NCBI GenBank assembly: GCA_963699825.1 | Contig: CAVOVI010000001.1 | Coordinates: 496,001 to 560,000 of the forward strand | From: SPDF01 sp963699825 | GTDB lineage: Bacteria > Gemmatimonadota > Gemmatimonadetes > Gemmatimonadales > GWC2-71-9 | Length of the DNA stretch: 64,000 nt | Direction: 5' to 3' | Shown here: piece after piece, positions 56,728 to 64,000 of the stretch | Numbering within the stretch: the stretch's first letter is position 1 | Layout: each line of letters begins with the position of its first letter | Position numbers and translations under genes: made by a program | The notes under the pieces: generated by a model | The model's input: only the letters and a program-made list of their open reading frames with translations | Database searches by the model: none | What the model was told of the DNA's origin: nothing

Positions 56728-58329
56728 TTACGCGACCGCGTAAAGCTCAGTCACATCCCTCCCGGCCGGCCGGCTCATCAGCCGGAACTCATCCAGCCGC
56801 ATCATCGGGTCGTCCCGGAACTCAAGGTCGAGGCCGGTGGCCCGGATCAGGGCCTGGAGGAGCTTGGGCTCCTCCTCCAGGAGGTAGATGGCCACCTCGG
56901 GGTGGAGGCGGACGGCCAGCTGGCGTTCCCGGTGCTCGTGGCCGGCCCGACGGAGGGACCGTTCCAGGCGGCGGGTCACGATTTCAGGCTTGAAGACCCG
57001 ACCGCTGCCGGCGCAGGTGGGGCACTCGGTTGTCTGGGACGCCCAGAGCGAGGGCCGGACCCGCTGCCGCGTCATCTCGATCAGACCGAGCTCGGAGACG
57101 GCGAACGCCTTGGTCCGGGCCCGGTCCCGGGCGAGGTGGGTCCGGAGCTCCTGCAGCACCTTCTCCCGGTTGGACCGGGTGTCCATGTCGATGAAGTCGC
57201 AGACGATGATGCCGCCGATATCGCGCAGCCGAAGCTGACGCGCGATTTCCTTGGCGGCCTCCATGTTGGTGCGGAGAATCGTTTTTTCCGGATCCTTCTT
57301 CCCGGTGTACCGGCCGGTATTCACATCGATGGAGACCAGCGCCTCGGTCGGCTGGATGATGATGGACCCGCCGGTGGGAAGTTCACACCGGGGCTTGAAG
57401 AGGTCGCGAATCTCCGATTCGATGTCGAACTTGTCGAAGAGCGGCTGGTCCGCATCGTAGAAGTGCACCCGCTTCATCAGGTCGGGATCGACCTGCTCGA
57501 GGTACTGCTCCACCTCGTTGAAGAGCTCCTTCGAGTCGACGTGCAGGGCATCGACCTTGGCACTGAAGAGGTCGCGGATGATGCCGCGTGTCAGGCTCGT
57601 CTCGCGCTGCACGAGGGCCGGCGCCTTCACGAATCCCTTCTTGCGATTGATCTTCTTCCACAGCCCGAGCAGCGACTCGATTTCCCGCGTGACCTGCTCC
57701 TCCGTCACCCCCTCCGCGACCGTACGCACGATCACGCCGCCGGCGTCTTCCGGCAGTGCCTTGCGGACCATCTCGCGGAGCTTGGACCGGGCCTCACGGC
57801 TCTCGATCTTGCGGCTGACGCCCACGCGGGAGGCGAACGGCATGTAGACCAGGAAGCGGCCGGGGAGGGAGATCTGCGCGGTCACCCGGGAGCCCTTGGT
57901 GCTGATCGGCTCCTTGGTTACCTGCACCAGGATCGTCTGCCCCTTCTTCAGGAGTTCCGAAATGTCGGGGACCGCCTGGCGGTGATCGACCTCGCGCTGG
58001 CGGGGCGCGGCCTTGTCCCGGCCGTTGCCGGTGGACACATCCGCGGCATCGGTATCGGGGACGTCGGCGACGTCATCCTCGTCGGGATCGTCGTCTTCGT
58101 CGGGCTCGAGGAGATCGGAGGCGTGCAGGAACGCCGACTTCTCCAGGCCTATGTCAACGAAGGCGGCCTGGATGCCGGGGAGGACCGCGTCAACGCGGCC
58201 GAGATAGATGTCGCCGAGGGAACGGCGCTGATCAGGACGATCGTAGAGGAGCTCTACGAGCCGATCGTCCTCGAGGATGGCCACGCGGGTCTCCCGCCGG
58301 CCTCCATTGATGAGTAGTTCGCGCTTCAC
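56728..58329 (-). CDS. rng: Ribonuclease G/E family endoribonuclease
   Basis: Cuts single-stranded RNA in rRNA maturation and mRNA decay. S1-like N-terminal domain (GDIYLGRVDAVLPGIQAAFV) is split by a 45-residue acidic insert (EPDEDDDPDEDDVADVPDTD, residues 74-118). The catalytic DNase-I-like region has SIDVNTGRYTGKKD near 325 and IVCDFIDMDTR near 370, and the zinc-link is CPTCAGSG near 425. 533 residues, RNase G length, without the long C-terminal scaffold of RNase E. The rng next to rplU-rpmA order is common. Confidence 0.94.
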   Translation of the reverse strand: MKRELLINGGRRETRVAILEDDRLVELLYDRPDQRRSLGDIYLGRVDAVLPGIQAAFVDIGLEKSAFLHASDLLEPDEDDDPDEDDVADVPDTDAADVSTGNGRDKAAPRQREVDHRQAVPDISELLKKGQTILVQVTKEPISTKGSRVTAQISLPGRFLVYMPFASRVGVSRKIESREARSKLREMVRKALPEDAGGVIVRTVAEGVTEEQVTREIESLLGLWKKINRKKGFVKAPALVQRETSLTRGIIRDLFSAKVDALHVDSKELFNEVEQYLEQVDPDLMKRVHFYDADQPLFDKFDIESEIRDLFKPRCELPTGGSIIIQPTEALVSIDVNTGRYTGKKDPEKTILRTNMEAAKEIARQLRLRDIGGIIVCDFIDMDTRSNREKVLQELRTHLARDRARTKAFAVSELGLIEMTRQRVRPSLWASQTTECPTCAGSGRVFKPEIVTRRLERSLRRAGHEHRERQLAVRLHPEVAIYLLEEEPKLLQALIRATGLDLEFRDDPMMRLDEFRLMSRPAGRDVTELYAVA

Positions 58330-58775
58330 GCGAGGAAACCTCGATCGGCTGCAATACGGCGGCTGGACCCAGGAGGGTCCGGTCGAGTGTGGCGCCGATC
58401 AGTACGAGGGAATCCCACAGGGTCGACCATCCCCCGAGCAACCCAAGCCGGACAGCCCGCAGGCCCGCCCCGACGTGGAGGGTGGAGATCAAACTCAGGT
58501 GGGACAAGACAGAGGGCGGGAACCCCGCCAGCAAAGACGTTGTACGACGAAAACGCAATTCCGGCACTCCCATCCCTGGGCGCCCCGCCGGACCGGCCGG
58601 GAGGGGGCGTTCATGGGATGGGGAAAAGCCGGACAACCGAGAAATCAGAGCAAGCACAGTCGCCCCCCAGGCTCGGACCCGGGAGGCGAACATGACATCG
58701 AAAGGAGTGGATGAAGCAGACTTCATCTTACAATGATAGGAGGTGCCCCCCATTGGGGCAATAGAGCCGCGGGAC
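58330..58775. other. Intergenic region between rng and the acyl-CoA dehydrogenase
   Basis: 446 bases with no supported gene. It should hold the rng promoter. A perfect 7-bp stem GATGAAG-CAGA-CTTCATC lies at 58710-58727, 48 bases after the dehydrogenase stop and may be its terminator. The rest has no clear structure; open frames here look like chance in GC-rich DNA. Confidence 0.5.
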
Positions 58776-59993
58776 CTAGCCCTCCAAGCCCGCCAAGATG
58801 TTCCTGGCAATGACGATACGCTGGATCTCGCTGGTCCCTTCCCCGATTTCACAGACCTTGGCGTCGCGCATCATCCGCTCCACCGGATAATCGGTCGTAT
58901 AGCCGTACCCGCCGAAGATCTGGACGGCCTTGGTCGTGGCCCGCATGGCCAGTTCGGAGCAATACAACTTGGCCATCGCCGCCTCCTGCTTGAACGGCTT
59001 CCCATTCTGCTTCAGCCAGGCGGCGTGATAGAGAAGATGGGTGCCAGCCTGGATTTCGGTGGCCATGTCGGCCAATTGGAAGCTGATCCCCTGGAAGCTG
59101 GCGATTGTCCTCCCGAACTGCTTGCGCACCGAGGCGTAGCGGAGCGCTTCCTCATAGGCGCCCTCCGCAATCCCCAGCGACACCGCGGCAATGCCGATCC
59201 GGCCGGCATCGAGCGTCTTCAGGAAGTTGACGAACCCCTCCCCCACCGTCCCCAGCACGTTCTCCTTGGGGACGATCGCGTCCTCGAGGATCAGTTCCCG
59301 GGTGTCGGACGACCGCCACCCCATCTTGTCTTCCTTCTTCCCCGCCCGCACACCCTTGGTCTTCGGGAGGTCGGCGGCGTGCCCGACACCCACCGCCTTG
59401 CAGCGGTCGAGATCCACTGCGTCCTTGGTGACGATGAAGCTGGTGATGCCCCGATGATCGGTGCCCGGTGAGGTGCGCGCGGTCACGGAGAAGATCTCCC
59501 CGACGCCGGCGTGGGTGATGAAGACCTTCGATCCGTTGAGGACGTAGTGATCGCCCTTGTCCACCGCGGTGGTGGCGGTGCCCCCGGCATCGCTCCCGGC
59601 GCCCGGCTCCGTCAGTCCGAAGCCGCCGAGCACCTTGCCCGAGGCGAGCAGGGGGACATAGCGCTCCCGCTGCGCCGGGGTCCCGAAATCGACGATCGGG
59701 GAGGTGCCGAGGTTGGTGTGGGCGCTGACGGTGAGCGCGTGACTGGCGTCGACCTTGGCGAGCTCGTGCAGGACGATGTAGTAGGAGAGCTGATCCATCC
59801 CCGCCCCGCCGAGCTCCTCCGGCCAGGGTACGCCGAGCAGGCCGAGTGGCCCCATCTTGGCGACGCTCTCCCAGAGGAATTCGGAGGTGCGGTCGAGTTC
59901 CTTGGCGACGGGTGCGACTTCGGTCCGCGCGAACTCGCGCACCATGTCGCGCACTTGCAGGTGCTGTTCGCCAAAGTAGAAGGGCAGGTCCAT
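58776..59993 (-). CDS. Acyl-CoA dehydrogenase
   Basis: FAD enzyme that makes 2-enoyl-CoA from acyl-CoA. MDLPFYFGEQHLQVRDMVRE starts the N-terminal helical domain; FGLTEPGAGSDAGGTATTAV near residue 125 binds FAD; the catalytic Glu region is GGYGYTTDYPVERMMRDAKV near 353, with IGEGTSEIQRIVIARNIL at the end. Family alignment suggests the catalytic Glu sits in VCEIGEGTSE. The ATG at 59993 is chosen over one 15 bases upstream; 405 residues. It probably serves fatty-acid or branched-chain oxidation, and is not adjacent to the CoA operon. Confidence 0.94.
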   Translation of the reverse strand: MDLPFYFGEQHLQVRDMVREFARTEVAPVAKELDRTSEFLWESVAKMGPLGLLGVPWPEELGGAGMDQLSYYIVLHELAKVDASHALTVSAHTNLGTSPIVDFGTPAQRERYVPLLASGKVLGGFGLTEPGAGSDAGGTATTAVDKGDHYVLNGSKVFITHAGVGEIFSVTARTSPGTDHRGITSFIVTKDAVDLDRCKAVGVGHAADLPKTKGVRAGKKEDKMGWRSSDTRELILEDAIVPKENVLGTVGEGFVNFLKTLDAGRIGIAAVSLGIAEGAYEEALRYASVRKQFGRTIASFQGISFQLADMATEIQAGTHLLYHAAWLKQNGKPFKQEAAMAKLYCSELAMRATTKAVQIFGGYGYTTDYPVERMMRDAKVCEIGEGTSEIQRIVIARNILAGLEG

Positions 59994-60127
59994 GGGCCGT
60001 CCGGGCATGGGGGAATAGGTCTCGCAATGTAGCACCGGGAGCCGCGGCGTTTCACTCCCGCCTGCCCCGATTAGATTCCCCCACGCCCGCGGGCGCCTCC
60101 CCTGGATCCGCGTCCTCAGGAGTTTCG

Positions 60128-61323
60128 ATGCCTCAGGATCTGTCGTCCGTCCTTCCGTCGGCGCGCTTCGCGTTGCCCTTCCCCTCCTCGTCGCGGTCGC
60201 GGCCGGCTGCAGCAGCGATGCGTCTGGGCCTTCAGTGCCGCCCGCCGACCTGACCCTGGCCGCGATCGACAGTGGCTACGACTTTCCGATCCAGGTCATC
60301 GCCCCGCCGGGTGACGCGACCCGGCTCATGGTGCTGGAACGGGGGGGACGGGTCGTGCTCCGCAAGAACGGGGTGCGGTCCGACTCCGCGTTCGTCAACC
60401 TGACGGCGCTGACGGGAGTCCCGGGGGTGGCGCGCGAATACGGAGTCCTCAGCATCGCGTTTCACCCGCAGTACGCCACGAACCACCGGCTCTTCGCCTA
60501 CCTGATCGATACGAACGAGGACACCAGGCTCATCGAACTCGTCGCGGCGGCAGACTTCGATCACGCGAGCCCCGTGCCGGTTCGCACCATCCTGCAGTTC
60601 TCCCAGCCGAGTTACGCGATCCACTACGGTGGAACGGTGGCATTCGGCAAGGACGGCATGCTCTACCTCGCCACCGGCGATGGTGAGACGGGTGCCGTAC
60701 TGACCAGCCCGGCGCAGGACAGCGCCTCGCTGCTGGGCAAGATGCTCCGCATCGACGTGGACGGAGGGACACCATACGCCATCCCCGCCGACAACCCCTT
60801 CGTCGGCCGTGCGGGGTGGCGTGGAGAGATCTACCACCTCGGCCTCCGGAACCCGTACCGATGGAGCGTGGACCGGAATACCGGCGACCTCTGGTGGGGT
60901 GATGTCGGCGAGGACCGATGGGAAGAGGTCAACTTCTCCGCGGCCGGCGTCGGGGGACTGAACTATGGCTGGCCCTACCGCGAGGGGAATGTCTGCTGGA
61001 TTCCGGCGACGGGGTGTCCGTCGGCGGGGCTGACGGCGCCGACGTACGAGTACTCGCATGCGGAGGGATGCTCGGTCATCGGCGGCGTCGTGTACCGTGG
61101 GTCTGCGCTCGCGGGCCGGAACGGCACGTATCTTTTCGGGGACTTCTGCCGTAACACCTTTCGGAGCCTGAAACGATCCTCGACAGGAACGGTCAGCAAT
61201 GTGACCCTCTGGGAACCGGCAATTCCGGCGGACAACCTGGCCGGCTTCGGTGAGGATGCGAGCGGCGAAGTGTATGTCGCGATGGCGAGTGGGCGGGTGT
61301 ACCAGGTGGTGGAGGTCGAGTAA
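60128..61323 (+). CDS. PQQ-type sugar-dehydrogenase-like (sorbosone/glucose dehydrogenase) lipoprotein (one frame break)
   Basis: Six-bladed beta-propeller of the GSDH/soluble glucose dehydrogenase family, usually PQQ-dependent. The ATG at 60128 has AGGAG ahead; a missing C near 60184 shifts the frame into a lipoprotein signal LLVAVAAGCSSDASGP. The propeller follows: GVLSIAFHPQYATNHRLFAY, HYGGTVAFGKDGMLYLATGD, LLGKMLRIDVDGGTPYAIPA, LGLRNPYRWSVDR and WWGDVGEDRWEEVNF, with a C-terminal GGVVYRG and LFGDFC. About 398 residues. A dedicated pqq operon is not in the window. Confidence 0.85.
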
Positions 61324-61445
61324 GCGGGGAAGCGGGGAAGCGGGGAAGCGGGGAAGCGGGGCCGATGGTGCGCAGATCGTCATTCCCGCGCAAGCGGGAA
61401 TCCAGGGTTCAAACACGATGGACCCCGGCTTTCGCCGGGGTGACG
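61324..61445. repeat. Octamer array plus REP-like palindrome (copy B)
   Basis: Four tandem GCGGGGAA units and a fifth partial (61324-61361), then CGTCATTCCCGC-GCAA-GCGGGAATCC and CCCCGGC-TTTC-GCCGGGGTGACG (61378-61445). A further lone GCGGGGAA lies at 61471-61478. Confidence 0.85.
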
Positions 61446-61509
61446 ATCGGAGTGGTAATCGGAGTGCCGAGCGGGGAAGCGCAAGGACGAGAGGGGAGGC
61501 GTTGATGCA

Positions 61510-63063
61510 ATGGTCGATCTCGTAGCCGCGCCACGACCCGCCGAAGCGGCGCGGCTGCCCGTCGGGGTCTGGGTCGTGGCGCTCCTCTTCCTCGTTCTCC
61601 ACCTGCTGCCGCAGCCGGGGTACGGGTTCCATCGCGACGAGTTCCTCTATTTCGCGATGGGGGATCACCTCGATCTCTTCCGGATGCAATTCCCGCCGCT
61701 GATGGCCATCCTCTCCCAGACTGCCCGGGCGCTCCCACTCGACCTCCTGCCGGCGGTGCGACTGCTGGCGGCACTCGGCGGGACCGCACTGACCGTGCTG
61801 GCGGCCCTGACCTGCCGGGAACTGGGCGGAGGTCCTCGCTCACAGCTCTTCGCGGCGGTCGCGGTCTTCTTCTCACCCCTGTTCCTCCGGGCCGGGACGC
61901 TCTTTCAGCCCGTCATCTTCGAGCAGGTGTTGTGGACGCTGGCCGTGCTGGGCCTTGCCAAGCGGCTCCACACCGGAGACCGTCGCTGGTGGCTCCTGGT
62001 CGGGGCCGCTCTGGGGCTCAGCGCAATGCTGAAGTTCAGCGTCGCGTTCCTCGGGTTCGGACTCCTCGTCGCGACGATCGGTACCCCGCTCCGCCGCGAC
62101 CTGCGGACCAGGTGGCCGTGGCTGGCCGCGGCCGCGGCGGCGCTCCTCGCGGTTCCCGGCCTCGCGGGACAGCAGGTCCACGGCTGGCCCTTCTTCACGC
62201 AGATCGAGGCGTTGCGCGCCTCGCAGTTCGTCCACGTCGACCGGCTCCAGTTCATCAGCGGGCAGTTCCTCATGCTCGGTCCCGGTGCCGTGCTCTGGAT
62301 CGTCGGTTTGGCGGCGCTGCTGCTGGCGCCCAGGCTGCGGCCGTTCCGCGCGCTTGGGCTGCTGGCCGGCAGCATCTTCTTCGTGTTCATGCTCAGCGGC
62401 GGGAAGCCGTACTACTTCGGTCCGATGCACGTCCTGCTGATCGCCGCGGCGGCCGCGTTCCTTGGCGGCATCCTGCCCAGGCGCCTGCCCCGGCCGATCC
62501 TCGCCGGTGCCCTGGTGCTCTACGTTGTGGCCGGTGTGGCGTTGCTGCCGCTCGGGGTCCCAGTCCTCTCCCCGGCACCGATGGCACGCTACGCCGTGAT
62601 GACCGGCATCACCCAGGCAACTGAAACGAACCGCGGGACCACGCTGCCACTGCCCCAGGACTACGCGGACATGACCGGGTGGAAGGAACTGGTCGACAGC
62701 GTGGCGGCGGTCTACCACGCCCTTCCGGATGCGGAACGCTCGTCGGCCTCGATCTTCGGGATCAACTATGGTCGCACTGGCGCCCTGGCCCTCTACGGAC
62801 CGCCGCTCGGACTGCCGTACCCGGTCAGCCGCCACGGCGATTTCTTCGCCTGGGGCTTCGCGGGCGTCGGCCAGGGGGTCACGATTGTTGTCGGCGGCGA
62901 TCGCGACGGATTGGACGTGATTTTCGAGGAGGTTACCGAGGCAATACTGGTCCGCAATCCCTGGGGGGTGGACGAGGAGCAGGAGGTCTCGATCTGGGTC
63001 TGCCGACGCCCGAGAGTGAACCTGAGGGAACTGGTGGAGCGCGAGGGCGTCATCTGGGGGTAG
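61510..63063 (+). CDS. Membrane glycosyltransferase, GT39/ArnT-like
   Basis: Polytopic inner-membrane protein of 517 residues with roughly ten helices, of the dolichyl-phosphate-mannose-mannosyltransferase-like superfamily. The first periplasmic loop has the catalytic-type Asp-Glu in GYGFHRDEFLYFAMGDHLDL near residue 42, followed by FRMQFPPLMAIL. Later helices include LLAALGGTALTVLAALTCRE and ALWIVGLAALLLAP. A C-terminal soluble domain of 130 residues (SASIFGINYGRTGALALYGP) may bind acceptor. It likely transfers a lipid-linked sugar to lipid or protein; substrate unknown. Preceded and followed by REP-like repeats. Confidence 0.85.
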   Translation: MVDLVAAPRPAEAARLPVGVWVVALLFLVLHLLPQPGYGFHRDEFLYFAMGDHLDLFRMQFPPLMAILSQTARALPLDLLPAVRLLAALGGTALTVLAALTCRELGGGPRSQLFAAVAVFFSPLFLRAGTLFQPVIFEQVLWTLAVLGLAKRLHTGDRRWWLLVGAALGLSAMLKFSVAFLGFGLLVATIGTPLRRDLRTRWPWLAAAAAALLAVPGLAGQQVHGWPFFTQIEALRASQFVHVDRLQFISGQFLMLGPGAVLWIVGLAALLLAPRLRPFRALGLLAGSIFFVFMLSGGKPYYFGPMHVLLIAAAAAFLGGILPRRLPRPILAGALVLYVVAGVALLPLGVPVLSPAPMARYAVMTGITQATETNRGTTLPLPQDYADMTGWKELVDSVAAVYHALPDAERSSASIFGINYGRTGALALYGPPLGLPYPVSRHGDFFAWGFAGVGQGVTIVVGGDRDGLDVIFEEVTEAILVRNPWGVDEEQEVSIWVCRRPRVNLRELVEREGVIWG

Positions 63064-63066
63064 AAT

Positions 63067-63167
63067 GGCGGGGAAGCGGGGCCAAAGGTGCCAGGGCCGT
63101 CATCCCGGCGAAAGCCGGGATCCATTTTGGGGTCGGGCAATGGGCCCCGGCTTTCGCCGGGGTGACG
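63067..63167. repeat. Octamer plus REP-like palindrome (copy C)
   Basis: GCGGGGAAGCGGGG (63067-63080), then CGTCATCCCGGC-GAAA-GCCGGGATCC and CCCCGGC-TTTC-GCCGGGGTGACG (63098-63167). It sits three bases after the GT39 stop. Confidence 0.85.
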
Positions 63168-63207
63168 CGCCAACGGCAGGCATGACATCAGATCCAAAGG
63201 GGGCAAC

Positions 63208-63684
63208 GTGTCGGAACTTGAGGTGATTGAACAACGAGTGCGCGTGCTGGAGAAGCACAACCGCAGCCTGCGGTGGACTGTCATGCTCACCCTGGTGCTC
63301 TCGATCCTGAGTCTGATGTGGGGACGGGTGTGGCCGAGCAACGGGATTGTCGAGGCTCGGGGATTTGTGGTGACCGACGAGGCAGGCACGCCGCGCGGAA
63401 GCTTCGCATACGATGCGAGCGGAGTCGGACTCAGCCTGCAGGACGCCCGCGGTCTCTGGCGAGCCGGCTTTCTCGTGGACCCGACGGGGCGGCCCGCCAT
63501 GTTTCTCTTCGACACCGTCGCGCAACCGGTCGTCTCGCTGACCCTGCAGCGCAGCGGGGCGCCATCGCTCCGGATGCGCACACTGGATAATGCGACGACG
63601 CTCCAGGTACGGCTGGGCAGCGGAGCATCGCGCGGAGTCTTCGTGGAAAGCGCAAGCGATACGGTGGCGTTGAAGCTCGAGTAG
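63208..63684 (+). CDS. Small membrane-anchored protein of unknown function
   Basis: 158 residues, GTG start with AAAGGGGG ahead. A charged N-terminal helix (SELEVIEQRVRVLEKHNRSL), one membrane anchor (WTVMLTLVLSILSLMWGRVW, residues 23-42), and a beta-rich extracytoplasmic domain of repeated 25-residue units (ARGFVVTDEAGTPRGSF, RAGFLVDPTGRPAMFLF, VSLTLQRSGAPSLRMR). No family recognised. It is flanked by REP-like repeats. Confidence 0.72.
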   Translation: MSELEVIEQRVRVLEKHNRSLRWTVMLTLVLSILSLMWGRVWPSNGIVEARGFVVTDEAGTPRGSFAYDASGVGLSLQDARGLWRAGFLVDPTGRPAMFLFDTVAQPVVSLTLQRSGAPSLRMRTLDNATTLQVRLGSGASRGVFVESASDTVALKLE

Positions 63685-63792
63685 GCGGGGAAGCGGGAAG
63701 CGGGGCGCAGAACGTGCCAGGGCCGTCATCCCGGCGCAAGCCGGGATCCATTTTGTCGACCACGATGGACCCCGGCTTTCGCCGGGGTGACG
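63684..63792. repeat. Octamer plus REP-like palindrome (copy D)
   Basis: GCGGGGAAGCGGGAAGCGGGG (63684-63705 in part), then CGTCATCCCGGC-GCAA-GCCGGGATCC and CCCCGGC-TTTC-GCCGGGGTGACG (63724-63792). Copies C and D share the preceding CCAGGGC too. Confidence 0.85.
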
Positions 63793-63812
63793 ATCAGGTT
63801 TGGGGGTGACGG

Positions 63813-64000
63813 TCATTGACGTGTGTGCCTATCACAGCCAGCGCAGTCCTTCAGCGTTTCACCGAAGTACCGAAGCAATTCCCGTCGACGGCACCCTGAC
63901 GTCGTCGCGTATCGTTCCATCGCCGCAATGCGTGCCTCGGCCCGCCTGCGGCGACTTCGTATTCTCTTCCAGTCCACCGGGCCAGACTCCGGCTGGAGTT
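63813..64000 (-). CDS. recQ: ATP-dependent DNA helicase RecQ, C-terminal end (gene continues beyond window)
   Basis: The last 62 residues are seen, on the minus strand up to the window edge. The sequence IAAMERYATTSGCRRRELLR and YFGETLKDCAGCD matches the zinc-binding subdomain at the end of RecQ's RQC region (C-x16-C-x2-C pattern), with an upstream charged helix RIRSRRRRAEAR. The last Zn-ligand, normally CDNC, appears as CDRH here. The helicase core lies outside the window. No HRDC domain follows the zinc region, since the stop is at 63813. Confidence 0.82.
   Translation of the reverse strand, partial: LQPESGPVDWKRIRSRRRRAEARIAAMERYATTSGCRRRELLRYFGETLKDCAGCDRHTRQ

Noticed and set aside
58232..58852. 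A 206-codon minus-strand frame across the rng upstream region
   Set aside because: Composition is chance-like, it overlaps rng and the dehydrogenase at both ends, and no motif is recognisable.
61324..63792. CRISPR array
   Set aside because: The GCGGGGAA units are directly adjacent without unique spacers, and no cas gene is present; the units belong to REP-associated arrays.

Overview
The window is high-GC, densely packed bacterial chromosome with short gaps and many 1-38 bp gene overlaps (ATGA, GTGA, TGATG). Housekeeping content (moaA/E/D, HU, carA, secG, gap-pgk-tpiA, aroE, ispD, radA, dnaB, coaBC, rpoZ, gmk, rplU-rpmA, rng) and an outer membrane (plug/barrel protein, lipoproteins, LTXXQ-type periplasmic protein) indicate a Gram-negative organism. 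A cyanophycin cluster, a BoxB/PaaA-like oxygenase operon and a sulfide-responsive operon would fit a free-living, metabolically versatile lineage such as Gemmatimonadota; this placement is inference, since no rRNA is present.

Layout. 1-21 kb, all minus strand: molybdopterin genes, HU, carA, secG, tpiA, a serine hydrolase, pgk, gap, comF, aroE, arginine-phosphatase-like protein, tsaC, ispD, radA, dnaB, uracil-DNA glycosylase, coaBC, rpoZ, gmk, yicC, a plug/barrel outer-membrane protein and pepA. 21.7-29.8 kb, plus strand: a cyanophycin cluster, iadA - cphB - cphA - Mur-ligase-only paralogue - amidase. 29.8-35.4 kb: ABC-F ATPase, ArsC/Spx-like protein, CaCA exchanger, two tandem one-domain Ig-like lipoproteins, ClC transporter. 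35.7-38.2 kb, minus: arsR - SQR-like flavoprotein - DsrC/TusE-like - DsrE2-like. 38.4-42 kb: HsmA-like membrane protein and an Isoquinoline-oxidoreductase-like Mo enzyme pair bracketed by near-identical hairpins, then tRNA-Leu(CAA). 42-43.7 kb: ECF sigma, anti-sigma and LTXXQ-type protein. 43.7-53 kb, plus: TetR-controlled operon of beta-oxidation enzymes, an aldehyde dehydrogenase and a BoxB/PaaA-type di-iron oxygenase. 53-64 kb: exported proteins, rplU-rpmA, rng, acyl-CoA dehydrogenase, sorbosone/glucose-dehydrogenase-like lipoprotein, GT39 transferase, and the 3' end of recQ.

How the genes work together. The cyanophycin genes can both make (cphA) and break down (cphB, iadA) the Asp/Arg storage polymer, with a Mur-like ligase and an amidase of unknown role added. 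The sulfur operon looks like sulfide oxidation plus sulfur carriage under a cysteine-bearing ArsR repressor. The 43.7-52 kb operon looks like aerobic CoA-thioester degradation: ring or chain oxygenation, hydration, semialdehyde oxidation, thiolysis.

Caution. At least 24 single-base frame breaks interrupt otherwise intact, often essential genes (pgk twice, ispD, tsaC, thiolase and others). Several lie in homopolymers. I read these as sequence/assembly errors, not decay, and have annotated the genes as single loci with the break positions given.

A composite repeat family, built of GCGGGGAA octamers and REP-like palindromes, occurs in at least six places, once inside the uracil-DNA glycosylase coding region. 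No CRISPR array, transposase or prophage was seen.
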